Assembly (NCBI GenBank): GCA_963169595.1
Contig: CAUJFM010000326.1
Span: 1-11,156 of the forward strand
Source: Bacteroidota bacterium
GTDB lineage: Bacteria > Bacteroidota > Bacteroidia > Flavobacteriales_F > PHOS-HE28
Direction: 5' to 3'
DNA: 11,156 nt
Below the pieces are notes generated by a model. It was not told the DNA's origin. It saw nothing but the letters and a program-made list of their open reading frames with translations, and did not search any database. Below, piece after piece: positions 1 to 7,328 of this stretch (its first letter is position 1; every line of letters starts with the position of its first letter). The position numbers were made by a program, and so were the translations under genes.

Positions 1-830
1 TTCATCGCTTGGAGCTGTTCGGGCGGGTGACCTTGCCAATCGGTCACCTCGCCCACCACGCGCAAGGCGGCCCTGGTGCGGTAGGAGCGCGTCGGATTCC
101 CCGGGAACTTCTTGTCCGTGAGGTTGGGGTCGTTCTCGAAAGGGCCCGTGGGCTCCACGATGTAGATCCGGCCCCGCCCTTCGCCCTGGGCCAGTTCAGC
201 GCCCCACGTGGCGGCATCCAAGGTGGCGGTCAGGTACACGTACTTGGCGGATCGCTGCCGGCCATAGTTGGAATTGAAGCCGGGCTCGATCAGCTCTCCG
301 ACCTGCCGATCGGCCTTGGTGCCGTGGTAGTAGGTGGTGTTCGCGAAGAGCTCTTCCAACTGCTCCAATCCCCTGGTGAAGCCTTCCTTGAAGCCCATTT
401 CGATGATCTTCTCCAGGTCCTCCAGGAAATCGAAATGGATCACGACACATACCACGGTGCCGCCTTCCGACGGGCTGAATCGGTTCGCCCACCTCATCCT
501 GGGCATCTCCGTGTTGATCACCCCGTGCCCGTCACAGAAACCATCGGTACCGGAGAACGAGGACTTCGGCACAACGGTCTCATAGTCGAAGAAGCAATGG
601 TGGCAGTCACCTTCCGGGCCTTTCATGTAGTACGACCAGCGCCCACCCGCACGGAGATCGAGCGAGGTGATCACGCATTCATAAGGCTTCGGTGCCCACC
701 ACTGGCAGAGGATCGCCGGATCGGTCCATGCGTTCCATACCAGGTCCAACGGCGCTGCGAAAAAGCGCTCCACCGTAATGGACCGGTCCTCCTTCGCGAC
801 GATGAAGTTGAACAGGGGGTGCTTGTTCAT
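1..830 (-). CDS. arr: SRPBCC (AHSA1) - rifampin ADP-ribosyltransferase (Arr) fusion, 3' end missing
   Basis: Reading from the ATG at 830 to the left edge gives 276 open codons without a stop. Residues about 15-160 form an AHSA1/SRPBCC domain (ERFFAAPLDLVWNAWTDP, then QWWAP). Residues about 165-276 match Arr, the enzyme that transfers ADP-ribose from NAD+ to a rifamycin hydroxyl: YYHGTKAD, VYLTATLDAA, WGAELA, GRGRIYIVEPTGP, DPNLTDKKFPGNPTRSYRTR, GEVTDW. His169, Tyr199 and Asp234 are the likely equivalents of the Arr catalytic His-Tyr-Asp. Arr is normally a stand-alone protein of about 140 residues, so only the last 15-25 residues should lie outside the window. The start overlaps the stop of the preceding gene as ATGA (827-830). 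I read the frame across the domain junction codon by codon and saw no frameshift. Activity on rifamycins is inferred from family membership; another acceptor, perhaps one recognised by the SRPBCC domain, is possible. Confidence 0.88.
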   Translation of the reverse strand, partial: MNKHPLFNFIVAKEDRSITVERFFAAPLDLVWNAWTDPAILCQWWAPKPYECVITSLDLRAGGRWSYYMKGPEGDCHHCFFDYETVVPKSSFSGTDGFCDGHGVINTEMPRMRWANRFSPSEGGTVVCVVIHFDFLEDLEKIIEMGFKEGFTRGLEQLEELFANTTYYHGTKADRQVGELIEPGFNSNYGRQRSAKYVYLTATLDAATWGAELAQGEGRGRIYIVEPTGPFENDPNLTDKKFPGNPTRSYRTRAALRVVGEVTDWQGHPPEQLQAM

Positions 831-1306
831 GGGGCCTCGACCTTCAATTTGCCGGTGTATTCATCAAGGTGGGCGAGCGTCTGCTTGCCACCTTCCATGG
901 CGCCGTACTGCTCCACCACAAGGTCACGCGCTTCCTTGCTCGTGAACAGGGTATGCAACGTCACCAGTGTGCCGCCGTCCTTCGCCTCGAAGCGCAGCTC
1001 AGCCTCGAACTGCTTCGGATCACCCGGTTCGCCATGGTCGTAAGCCATGCGGCTGATGGGCTCGATCTCGCGGTAGGTGATAAGGTTCGGCCACACGGTG
1101 CCATCCGGACCGGTCATGGTGTACTCCCACTCGCCACCCACGCGGAAGTCCATGCGCAGGGTGCGGTTGATGAAGCCGTCCGGCCCCCACCACCGATCGA
1201 TGTGCTCAGGTTCCGTGCAAGCCTTCCAAACCAAGGCTTGTGGCGCGCGCATGTGGCGGGTGATGATGATCCCGCGGTCGCCGATGAGCTGTGCCTGTGG
1301 TTCCAT
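827..1306 (-). CDS. AHSA1/SRPBCC domain protein
   Basis: This 159-residue protein is a single AHSA1-type SRPBCC (START-like) domain, a fold with a deep hydrophobic pocket for small lipophilic molecules. Diagnostic stretches are RHMRAPQALVWKACTEPEH followed by DRWWGPDGF, then GGEWEYTMTGPDG in the central sheet and a C-terminal helix ending in HLDEYTGKL. It has no signal peptide or membrane segment, so it is cytoplasmic. It is the third gene of the ArsR-led operon, 3 bp after the preceding gene, and its TGA overlaps the ATG of the SRPBCC-Arr gene. ArsR-SRPBCC pairs are common in bacteria, but the ligand is generally unknown and cannot be read here. The domain assignment is firm and the function is open. 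Confidence 0.9.
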   Translation of the reverse strand: MEPQAQLIGDRGIIITRHMRAPQALVWKACTEPEHIDRWWGPDGFINRTLRMDFRVGGEWEYTMTGPDGTVWPNLITYREIEPISRMAYDHGEPGDPKQFEAELRFEAKDGGTLVTLHTLFTSKEARDLVVEQYGAMEGGKQTLAHLDEYTGKLKVEAP

Positions 1307-1309
1307 GGT

Positions 1310-1723
1310 TCAAGGTGTTAGTTCGTCCGCCAGGGCATACAGCGCTTCCTCCCAACGATCGGCATGGCCGGCGTCGATGAGCAAGGCGCATGTCAATGGC
1401 TCGTGTGGGGTGATGGTGAGCTGAAGCAGCGTGATGGCCCCCTCGTCGCTCAGCAGCAGTTCAACCCCGGCGGAATGGCCCCCGTCGGTGAGCTGCGCAC
1501 GATGCGAAGCGGGAACAGCCTGGGTGAGCGGCACCATCCGGACATTCGGCGGAAGCAGCAGCCAGCGCTCGCGCAGTGAAGGCTCCAGCCAGTGGTCCAT
1601 GATACGCTCCGGTGTGGCATGGTAGGCGCGATGGAATACCAGCCCTTCGCCCGGTCCACCATCGGCACGCGCACCCGTCAGCGCGACCACGGGCTCATCG
1701 ATCAGCCGTTCTTCCCAGCGCAT
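1310..1723 (-). CDS. divergent SRPBCC-like protein
   Basis: I place the start at the ATG at 1723, whose A is also the last base of the ArsR gene's TGA (TGATG arrangement). This gives 137 residues beginning MRWEERLIDEP. The same frame stays open upstream to 2074, but there it only runs antisense-like through the ArsR gene, so that extension is not real. The stretch LVFHRAYHATPERIMDHWLEP resembles the first helix and strand of AHSA1 domains, but the usual WWGP-like motif is replaced by RERWLLLPPN. I therefore call it a divergent member, less certain than its two neighbours. The end of the protein (HADRWEEALYALADEL) fits the long C-terminal helix of the fold. It is cytoplasmic and part of the ArsR operon; substrate unknown. 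Confidence 0.75.
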   Translation of the reverse strand: MRWEERLIDEPVVALTGARADGGPGEGLVFHRAYHATPERIMDHWLEPSLRERWLLLPPNVRMVPLTQAVPASHRAQLTDGGHSAGVELLLSDEGAITLLQLTITPHEPLTCALLIDAGHADRWEEALYALADELTP

Positions 1724-2055
1724 CACTTCCGGGGTTTCTTGCCCTGCAGGTCCATCAGGTACGCATCGAGCCGGTCGAAGCGGGCCTCCCACATCGCGCG
1801 GTATTGCTCGATCCATGCATCGGCCTCCTTCAGCGGCTCGGCCTTCAGTTCGCAAGGCCGCCATTGCGCCTCCCGGCCACGCTTGATCAACTGCGCCCGC
1901 TCCAGCACCTTCAAGTGCTTGCTTACCGCCGGCAGGCTCATGTCGAACGGCGCCGCCAGCTCGTTCACCGAAGCAGGCCCCTTGGATAGTCGCGACAGAA
2001 TGGCCCGCCGTGTGGGATCGGCCAGTGCATGAAAGGTGGCGCTCAAGCGGTCCAT
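1723..2055 (-). CDS. ArsR-family winged-helix transcriptional repressor
   Basis: This 110-residue protein is the usual length for small ArsR regulators. Residues about 5-75 form the winged helix: FHALADPTRRAILSRL is the canonical first helix, VNELAAPFDMSLPAVSKHLKVL the helix-turn-helix, and LIKRGREAQWRPCEL the wing. The CxC-type metal-binding motif of arsenic sensors is absent, which places it with the non-metal ArsR regulators that accompany SRPBCC genes. A C-terminal helix (ADAWIEQYRAMWEARFDRLDAYL) probably dimerises. It is the first gene of a four-gene minus-strand operon and most likely represses it through the inverted repeat just upstream. The inducer is unknown; a ligand handled by the SRPBCC proteins is a reasonable inference. 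Confidence 0.92.
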   Translation of the reverse strand: MDRLSATFHALADPTRRAILSRLSKGPASVNELAAPFDMSLPAVSKHLKVLERAQLIKRGREAQWRPCELKAEPLKEADAWIEQYRAMWEARFDRLDAYLMDLQGKKPRK

Positions 2056-2071
2056 GGTCGTTCAGGTAGAG

Positions 2072-2099
2072 CAAACCTATTTAACCATTCAGTTAAGTA
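2072..2099 (-). promoter_or_regulatory. ArsR operon promoter with overlapping inverted-repeat operator
   Basis: Read on the minus strand, 2079-2072 is TAGGTTTG, a match to the Bacteroidota -7 consensus TAnnTTTG, ending 16 bp before the ArsR start codon. Overlapping it, 2078-2099 is an imperfect palindrome: TATTTAAC, six bases, GTTAAGTA (one mismatch between arms; TTAAC-N6-GTTAA is exact). Sites built on TTAAC/GTTAA are typical of ArsR regulators paired with SRPBCC genes. A repressor bound here would cover the promoter, consistent with autorepression. No convincing -33 TTTG element was seen. Confidence 0.6.
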
Positions 2100-2316
2100 A
2101 AAGGACTTTGCCACGAACGGTTGGGTCGTCGGTGGAAGGTCAGCTGGGATCGGCGACCCGAGCCGGTGCTGGTCCTGACCCGCAAGGCGCGTTCACATCA
2201 TCCCAACTCGAAGCTGGCGAGCGTCCCTTCCACCTCACCGCACCCGGCCATGGACCCACTTTCCCATGGCCATCAGCGACTTTCCAGACCCCATACTTCA
2301 CCGAAAGATGGCCCGT

Positions 2317-2324
2317 TATCTTAG
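2317..2324 (+). promoter_or_regulatory. possible -7 promoter element of the TonB receptor gene
   Basis: TATCTTAG matches TAnnTTnG, a relaxed form of the Bacteroidota -7 element, and is followed by CCGACC. It ends 12 bp before the ATG at 2337, implying a very short leader. Almost the same string (TATCTTCGCCGACC) precedes rlmD at 8785. No clear -33 element is visible. Confidence 0.35.
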
Positions 2325-2336
2325 CCGACCTTCCGC

Positions 2337-4859
2337 ATGCAGCGTTTCCTTTCGACCCTTCTCCTCTTCGGCCTCGCCTTCATCACCCTGGCCCAGGACA
2401 CGGCCACCTTGCAGGGCGAGGTGCGCGATGAAACAGGGAACCTGCTGCCCGGTGCCAACGTGATCCTCACGGGATCGCAGACCGGCACGGTCTGCAACGA
2501 GCGTGGGCGTTACACCTTGACCATTCCCGCAGGAAGGCCGGTACCGGTGCGCATCAGCTATACCGGCATGCTGCCCGTGGAGGAGATGATCCTGCTGGAG
2601 GCCGGGGCCGTGCGCGAATGGAACGTCCGCCTGAAGTTCAGGACGCTGGACGAAGTGGAGATCGGCACTTCACGCAGGCTGCGCGAGACCGGGGTCACCA
2701 GCCTCGATCCGCGTGTCACCCGCTTCTCCCCCACCCCGCAGGGCGGTGTGGAGGCGCTGCTCTACGGCCAGATGGGCGTGACGATGCGCAACGAGCTGAG
2801 CGCCGGCTACAGCGTGCGCGGGGGCAACTTCGATGAGAACCTGGTGTACGTGAACGACATCGAGGTGTACCGTCCCTTTCTGGTGCGTTCCGGTCAGCAG
2901 GAAGGCCTGAGCTTCCCGAACCCCGACATGATCGAGCGGATCGAGTTCAGCGCCGGGGGCTTCGAGGCCCGCTACGGCGACAAGATGAGCAGCGTGCTCG
3001 ACATCCGGTACAAGCGGCCCAAGGAGTTCGCCGGAAGCGCCATGGTGAGCCTGCTGGGCGCGGCCTTCCACTTGGAAAGCCCCATGCTGAACAAGCGGCT
3101 GCGCCAAGTGACCGGCGTGCGCTACCGCACCAACCAGGTCATCCTGCAGGGGCAGGACATCCAGGGTGAATACCGTCCGGCCTACACCGACATCCAGTCC
3201 TACTGGACCTACGACCTCACCGACCGCACGGAGCTGAGCTTCCTGGGGCTCTATTCCAGCAACGTGTTCCGCGTGGTGCCGCAGAACCGCGAAACGCAGT
3301 TCGGCCCCTTCAACATGCCCCTGCAGTTCACCGTCTATTTCGATGGCCAGGAGCGCACGGGCTTCCAGGTGTGGACGGGGGCACTGGGCGTGAACCACCG
3401 GGCGCGCAAGGACATGCTGCTGAAGTTCATCCTGAGCGCCTATGGCACGCATGAGACCGAGCGCTTCACCATCCAAGGGCAGTACTTCCTGGATGAACTG
3501 GACCGTGACCTGAGCAGCGACACCTTTGGCGAGGCCATCCGCAACCTGGGGGTGGGCACCTACCTGGACCATGCGCGCAACACGCTGGATGCACGCGTGG
3601 TGACCTTCGCACACAAGGGTTTGCTGGAGCGGGAGAACAGCTACCTGCAATGGGGGGCCGACGTGCGCTCCGAGGTCATCCAGGACCGCCTTTCCGAATG
3701 GACCCTGATCGATTCCGCGGACTACAGCATCCCCCTGAACCAAGGCGAGGACCTGCTGCTGAACCAGACCTTGAAGGCCCGCATCGATCTGGAAAGCGTG
3801 CGGGTGCAGGGCTACGTGCAGAACACCTGGCGCTGGGATATGGGCAACGACCGGTGGTGGTCGCTGGTGGCCGGTGTCCGCGGGCATCACTGGACCTACA
3901 ATGGCCAGACGGTGATGAGCCCCCGCACCCGCCTCACCTTCCACCCGGGTTGGAAGTCCGTGAACGCGGAAGGCGATACGGTGGACAACGACCACAGCTT
4001 CTGGGCGGCGGCCGGCATGTACTACCAGCCCCCGTTCTACCGCGAAATGCGCCGCCTCGACGGGACCCTCAACCCGGACATCAAGGCCCAGCGCAGCATC
4101 CACTTCCTGCTGGGCATGGACCGCCGGCTGAAGATCTGGGACCGCCCCTTCAAGTTCTCCACCGAGGCCTACTACAAGTACATGGACGACCTCATCCCCT
4201 ACGAGGTGGACAACGTGCGCATCCGGTACTACGGCACCAACAACGCCAAGGGCTATGCGGCCGGTCTGGACATGAAGCTGGGCGGGCAGTTCATCGAGGG
4301 CATCGACAGCTGGATGAGCCTCGGGGTGATGACCGTGCAGGAGGATGTGATCAATGACGAGTTCTACTACCGCCTGAACGCCGCGGGGGACACCATCCGC
4401 CAGGGCTACACCTACGACCAGGTGGCCGTGGACAGCATCCGGGTGCAACCGGGCTGGATACCCCGCCCCACCGACCAACGCGTGAGCTTCTCAATGTTCT
4501 TCCAGGACGAGATGCGGCAATGGCCCACCTACAAGGTGCACCTCAACCTGGTCATCGCCACCGCCCTGCCCATCGGTCCCCCGAACGACAACCGGTACGG
4601 TGACACCCTGCGCACCGAGGTCTACCGCCGCGTGGACATCGGCTTCAGCAAGCAGTTGCTCGGCGCCAAAGGCCAGGAGAAGACCAACTTCCTGCGCAAC
4701 ATCGACAACATGTGGGTGAGCCTGGAGGTCTTCAACCTGCTGAACATCAACAACACGGTGAACCACACCTGGGTGACGGACGTGAACAACAACCAGTACG
4801 CGATACCGAACTTCCTCACCCCGCGGCGCTTCAACCTGAAGGTGATCGCGTGGTTCTAA
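2337..4859 (+). CDS. TonB-dependent receptor with carboxypeptidase-regulatory-like domain
   Basis: This is an outer-membrane transporter of 840 residues. Residues 1-20 are a signal peptide (MQRFLSTLLLFGLAFITLAQ). Residues about 22-101 form a CarboxypepD_reg-like beta-sandwich (LQGEVRDETGNLLPGANVIL, then GRYTLTIPAG) of the kind common in Bacteroidota receptors. Residues about 104-229 form the plug, including YSVRGGNFDENLVYVNDIEVY and the closing FEARYGDKMSSVLDIRYKRP. The remainder is a 22-strand-type beta-barrel ending in a terminal Phe (FNLKVIAWF), the usual outer-membrane insertion signal. There is no SusD-like partner next door and the protein is shorter than typical SusC, so it is more likely a stand-alone receptor. 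The substrate cannot be inferred from sequence or neighbours. It is transcribed away from the ArsR operon across a 281-bp gap. Confidence 0.92.
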   Translation: MQRFLSTLLLFGLAFITLAQDTATLQGEVRDETGNLLPGANVILTGSQTGTVCNERGRYTLTIPAGRPVPVRISYTGMLPVEEMILLEAGAVREWNVRLKFRTLDEVEIGTSRRLRETGVTSLDPRVTRFSPTPQGGVEALLYGQMGVTMRNELSAGYSVRGGNFDENLVYVNDIEVYRPFLVRSGQQEGLSFPNPDMIERIEFSAGGFEARYGDKMSSVLDIRYKRPKEFAGSAMVSLLGAAFHLESPMLNKRLRQVTGVRYRTNQVILQGQDIQGEYRPAYTDIQSYWTYDLTDRTELSFLGLYSSNVFRVVPQNRETQFGPFNMPLQFTVYFDGQERTGFQVWTGALGVNHRARKDMLLKFILSAYGTHETERFTIQGQYFLDELDRDLSSDTFGEAIRNLGVGTYLDHARNTLDARVVTFAHKGLLERENSYLQWGADVRSEVIQDRLSEWTLIDSADYSIPLNQGEDLLLNQTLKARIDLESVRVQGYVQNTWRWDMGNDRWWSLVAGVRGHHWTYNGQTVMSPRTRLTFHPGWKSVNAEGDTVDNDHSFWAAAGMYYQPPFYREMRRLDGTLNPDIKAQRSIHFLLGMDRRLKIWDRPFKFSTEAYYKYMDDLIPYEVDNVRIRYYGTNNAKGYAAGLDMKLGGQFIEGIDSWMSLGVMTVQEDVINDEFYYRLNAAGDTIRQGYTYDQVAVDSIRVQPGWIPRPTDQRVSFSMFFQDEMRQWPTYKVHLNLVIATALPIGPPNDNRYGDTLRTEVYRRVDIGFSKQLLGAKGQEKTNFLRNIDNMWVSLEVFNLLNINNTVNHTWVTDVNNNQYAIPNFLTPRRFNLKVIAWF

Positions 4860-4884
4860 CTGGACCTGCAGGCCCTGTTTGCCC

Positions 4885-4892
4885 TAATTTAG
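4885..4892 (+). promoter_or_regulatory. possible -7 promoter element of the MORN lipoprotein gene
   Basis: TAATTTAG followed by CCG fits the same TAnnTTnG pattern seen before the TonB receptor and rlmD genes. It lies 26 bp before the ATG at 4919 and 25 bp after the receptor stop codon, which suggests the small lipoprotein gene can be transcribed on its own. The evidence is motif similarity only. Confidence 0.3.
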
Positions 4893-4918
4893 CCGGAGCC
4901 TCCCGCAGGGCGCACACC

Positions 4919-5308
4919 ATGACGTTCCGCCTGATCTTGTCCGCAGCCACCGCGCTGCTACTCACCGCCTGTTCCACGCACCGCTACGTGGCCGCCTCAC
5001 ACCCCAACGGAAAGCCCGAGGTGGTGGTGTACATGAAGGGCAAGGGCGAGGAGGCCGTGAAGGTGATGGAGAAGGTGTACTACCCCAATGGCCAGCTGGA
5101 ATACGTGGGCCACTTCCAGAACGGTGTGGAGCACGGGGTGTGGACCTATTACTACGAGAACGGCACCAAGAAATACACGGAGTCCTGGCAGAACGGCGTG
5201 GAGCACGGCGTGCACTACGATTACGCGCCGGACGGCCAGATCTACCGCGAGCTCCACTACGAGAACGGCCGCTTGGTGAAGGAGGTGGACCGCACCAAGA
5301 CCAACTAG
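4919..5308 (+). CDS. MORN-repeat outer-membrane lipoprotein
   Basis: I chose the ATG at 4919 because it begins a clean lipoprotein signal (MTFRLILSAATALLLTAC) with a lipobox ending at Cys18; the frame is open further upstream, but only as a shadow of the receptor gene. The mature part consists of MORN-variant repeats built on xxNGxxxxxxxY: YYPNGQLEYVGHF, YYENGTKKYTESW and YAPDGQIYRELHY. QNGVEHGV recurs exactly 24 residues apart (DNA repeats at 5117-5140 and 5189-5212). Ser follows the lipidated Cys; membrane side and partners are not otherwise indicated. The protein is 129 residues. MORN-variant proteins in Bacteroidota are often surface or periplasmic and act as scaffolds or toxin-immunity-like modules, but nothing here chooses between those roles. 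Confidence 0.87.
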   Translation: MTFRLILSAATALLLTACSTHRYVAASHPNGKPEVVVYMKGKGEEAVKVMEKVYYPNGQLEYVGHFQNGVEHGVWTYYYENGTKKYTESWQNGVEHGVHYDYAPDGQIYRELHYENGRLVKEVDRTKTN

Positions 5309-5334
5309 GTCCCGCGGTACGAGCGGTTGACCTA
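5306..5334 (+). terminator. hairpin between the MORN and hydrolase genes, possible weak terminator
   Basis: TAGGTCCCGC (5306-5315) can pair with GCGG (5323-5326) and GACCTA (5329-5334), giving a 10-bp stem with a 2-nt bulge and a 7-nt loop. It begins at the stop codon of the lipoprotein gene. No T-run follows, so classic intrinsic termination is doubtful; it might instead stabilise the transcript end. Confidence 0.35.
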
Positions 5335-5373
5335 CGGATCGAACCATCGCCCTTGGGGCGCGTCCAACGGAAG

Positions 5374-6687
5374 ATGAGCATCCCGCGCACCCTTTCCGCT
5401 TTTGTATTGCTCATCGGTACCGTGGGCACTACCGCTGCCCAATCGGTGTACTATCCACCGTTGGTCGGCAACACTTGGGAGACCATCGACCCCGCCTCGC
5501 TGGGTTGGTGCACCGACCAGCTGCCCGCCCTGCTCGACTTCCTGGACAGCACCAACACCAAGGCCTTCTTGGTGCTGAAGGACGGACGCATCGTGCTGGA
5601 GCACTACTTCGGCACCTTTACGGCCGATAGCAGCTGGTACTGGGCCAGCGCGGGCAAGAGCCTCACGGCCTTCCTCGTGGGCCTGGCCCAGCAGCAGGGC
5701 CATCTGGACATCGACGAACCGAGCAGCACCTACCTCGGAGCCGGTTGGACCAGTTGCACGCCGGAACAGGAGGCCGCCATCACCATCCGCGACCAAATGG
5801 CCATGATCACGGGGCTTGACGACACCGACGGTCAATTCGACTGCACCGACCCAGCGTGCCTCACCTATCTCACCGATCCCGGGACACGCTGGTCCTACTA
5901 CAACGCGCCGTACACCCTGCTGGATGGCGTGCTCGAAGGCGCCACTGGCCAGACCCTGAACAGCTACGTGTTCAGCAACCTCACGGCCACCACGGGGATC
6001 ACCGGGCTGTTCGTGCAAGTGGGCTACAACAATGTCTTCTTCAGCCGTGCGCGCAGCATGGCCCGTTTCGGACTGTTGGCCCTATCCGGTGGAAGCTGGA
6101 ACGGAACGCCCATCCTGACCGACGCCGCCTACTTCCAGGACATGGTGTCGCCCTCCCAATCGCTCAACGAGGCATACGGCTACCTGTGGTGGCTGAACGG
6201 CCAGGAGAGCTTCATGCTGCCGGGGCTCCAGCTTGTGCTGCCCGGCCCGCTGATGCCGAACGCGCCGCAGGACTGCTACAACGCCATGGGCAAGAATGGC
6301 CAGCTGATCAACGTATCGCCGGGTACGGGTCTGGTGGTGGTTCGCATGGGCGAGCTGCCCACCGAGGACATTTTCGTACCCAACCTGTACAACGACCAGA
6401 TCTGGCAGTACCTGAACGCGGTGATGTGCGGTGCCACGGGCGTGCAGGAAGAGACCATCCCACGGATGGAACTGTTCCCCAATCCGTCGCGCGACCGGGT
6501 GGACGTATACGTGGGCCAAGGGGGTGGCGAGATCACCGTACGCGATGGGTCCGGCCGCATCGTGCTGACCCAACAGACCTCCTCCGACCGCATCGGTCTG
6601 GATGTGTCCGGTCTGGCCAGTGGCTGCTACACGGTGGCGTTCAGTGGTGAAAGCGGAGCGACCACCGTTCGGTTCGTGAAGGAGTAG
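5374..6687 (+). CDS. secreted serine hydrolase (beta-lactamase class C-like) with T9SS sorting domain
   Basis: This protein has 437 residues from the ATG at 5374; the frame is open further upstream, but that part overlaps the lipoprotein gene and lacks a signal, whereas MSIPRTLSAFVLLIGTVGTTAAQ is a clear signal peptide. Residues about 35-355 are a PF00144-type serine hydrolase. Ser92-x-x-Lys95 (SAGK) is the nucleophile motif, Tyr175-x-Asn177 (YYN) the second motif, and Lys307-Asn-Gly309 (GKNGQ) fits the third KTG/HxG-like motif. Residues about 365-437 (ELFPNPSRDRVDVYV to TVRFVKE) are a type A C-terminal sorting domain, so the protein should be exported by the type IX system and anchored or released. 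Several Cys residues (46, 128, 157, 162, 301, 352) fit an extracytoplasmic disulfide-bonded protein. Members include esterases, D-aminopeptidases and penicillin-binding proteins; the substrate is unknown and true beta-lactamase activity is not implied. Confidence 0.9.
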   Translation: MSIPRTLSAFVLLIGTVGTTAAQSVYYPPLVGNTWETIDPASLGWCTDQLPALLDFLDSTNTKAFLVLKDGRIVLEHYFGTFTADSSWYWASAGKSLTAFLVGLAQQQGHLDIDEPSSTYLGAGWTSCTPEQEAAITIRDQMAMITGLDDTDGQFDCTDPACLTYLTDPGTRWSYYNAPYTLLDGVLEGATGQTLNSYVFSNLTATTGITGLFVQVGYNNVFFSRARSMARFGLLALSGGSWNGTPILTDAAYFQDMVSPSQSLNEAYGYLWWLNGQESFMLPGLQLVLPGPLMPNAPQDCYNAMGKNGQLINVSPGTGLVVVRMGELPTEDIFVPNLYNDQIWQYLNAVMCGATGVQEETIPRMELFPNPSRDRVDVYVGQGGGEITVRDGSGRIVLTQQTSSDRIGLDVSGLASGCYTVAFSGESGATTVRFVKE

Positions 6688-6805
6688 AACTACCGCTCGC
6701 TGGTACGGATGATGTTCATGCACTCCATCAGCGGCTCCTCGGTGATCACCAGCGGCGGGGCGAAGCGGATGATGTCGCCATGGGTGGGCTTGGCCAGCAG
6801 GTCAT
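6688..6805 (-). pseudogene. orphan 3' end of an ornithine aminotransferase gene
   Basis: Positions 6688-6805 align without gaps to 7441-7558, the 3' end of intact rocD, with 11 mismatches in 118 bases by hand count. Read on the minus strand it encodes LLAKPTHGDIIRF, then APPLVITEEPLMECMNIIRTSER and its own TAG at 6690-6692. The intact gene has TEAQLMECVNIIRTSVRQFA. The many silent third-position changes show it diverged as coding sequence, so it came from a relative's rocD or an old duplicate rather than a recent copy. Upstream of about 6806 the frame soon meets a TGA and similarity ends, so only about 38 codons remain. It abuts the stop codon of the hydrolase gene and forms a direct repeat around the DUF488 gene. 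Confidence 0.85.
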
Positions 6806-6974
6806 GATCGGTATCTTCGATGCATCACTTCACCGGGACGATGCACTCACTCCGGAACGATCGGCTCAGGACCGCAGCGCACGTGTGCTACAGCGCGTTG
6901 CGTAGATCGCGCCAGGATCGGACGGATATGCGAAGATCTTCGGATAACCAACGTTATCGACTTCGACCCGAATT

Positions 6975-7328
6975 ATGAACATCAAAACAAAAAGGGTATA
7001 TGAACAGGCTGGATCTAATGATGGATTCCGCATACTTGTGGACCGACTTTGGCCGAGAGGGCTATCCAAAGAAGATGCAGAGATAGATCTGTGGTTAAAG
7101 TCTATTGCGCCTTCAAATGAGCTTCGAAAATGGTTCAACCACGATCATGGAAAATGGCCTGAGTTCAAAAGACGATATTTCTCTGAGCTTGATGTGAATG
7201 GTGATGTGGTCAATGAGTTGCTATCTCATGTTAAACGTGAACATATCAGTCTTCTTTACTCGTCCAAAGAACAAGAGTACAATAATGCCACAGCATTGAA
7301 AGAGTATATAACCAGCATATTAAAATAG
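6975..7328 (+). CDS. DUF488 (YeaO-like) family protein
   Basis: This 117-residue protein matches the DUF488/YeaO family: RVYE near the N-terminus, then GFRILVDRLWPRGLSKEDAE, LWLKSIAPSNELRKWFNHD, and FKRRYFSEL. The family has no settled function. The gene is clearly AT-richer than everything around it, using codons such as ATA, TTA, AAA and AGA that the flanking genes avoid, which points to recent acquisition. It converges on rocD and lies between the intact rocD 3' end and an orphan copy of that end, so it sits inside a direct repeat. The 169 bp before it (6806-6974) contain no recognisable gene or clear promoter. The product has no signal peptide and is cytoplasmic. Confidence 0.88.
   Translation: MNIKTKRVYEQAGSNDGFRILVDRLWPRGLSKEDAEIDLWLKSIAPSNELRKWFNHDHGKWPEFKRRYFSELDVNGDVVNELLSHVKREHISLLYSSKEQEYNNATALKEYITSILK

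Noticed and set aside
1310..2074. 254-residue minus-strand protein that would span the ArsR and first SRPBCC genes
   Set aside because: The first half is out of frame with the real ArsR protein and resembles nothing. Only the part from the ATG at 1723 is supported.
2670..4478. 602-codon open frame on the minus strand
   Set aside because: It lies entirely antisense to the well-supported TonB receptor gene. Its composition (Val, Ala, His, Gly runs) is the usual by-product of GC-rich codon bias, and it has no recognisable domain.
5140..5373. Upstream extension of the serine hydrolase
   Set aside because: It overlaps the lipoprotein gene out of frame and would bury the clear signal peptide that begins at 5374.
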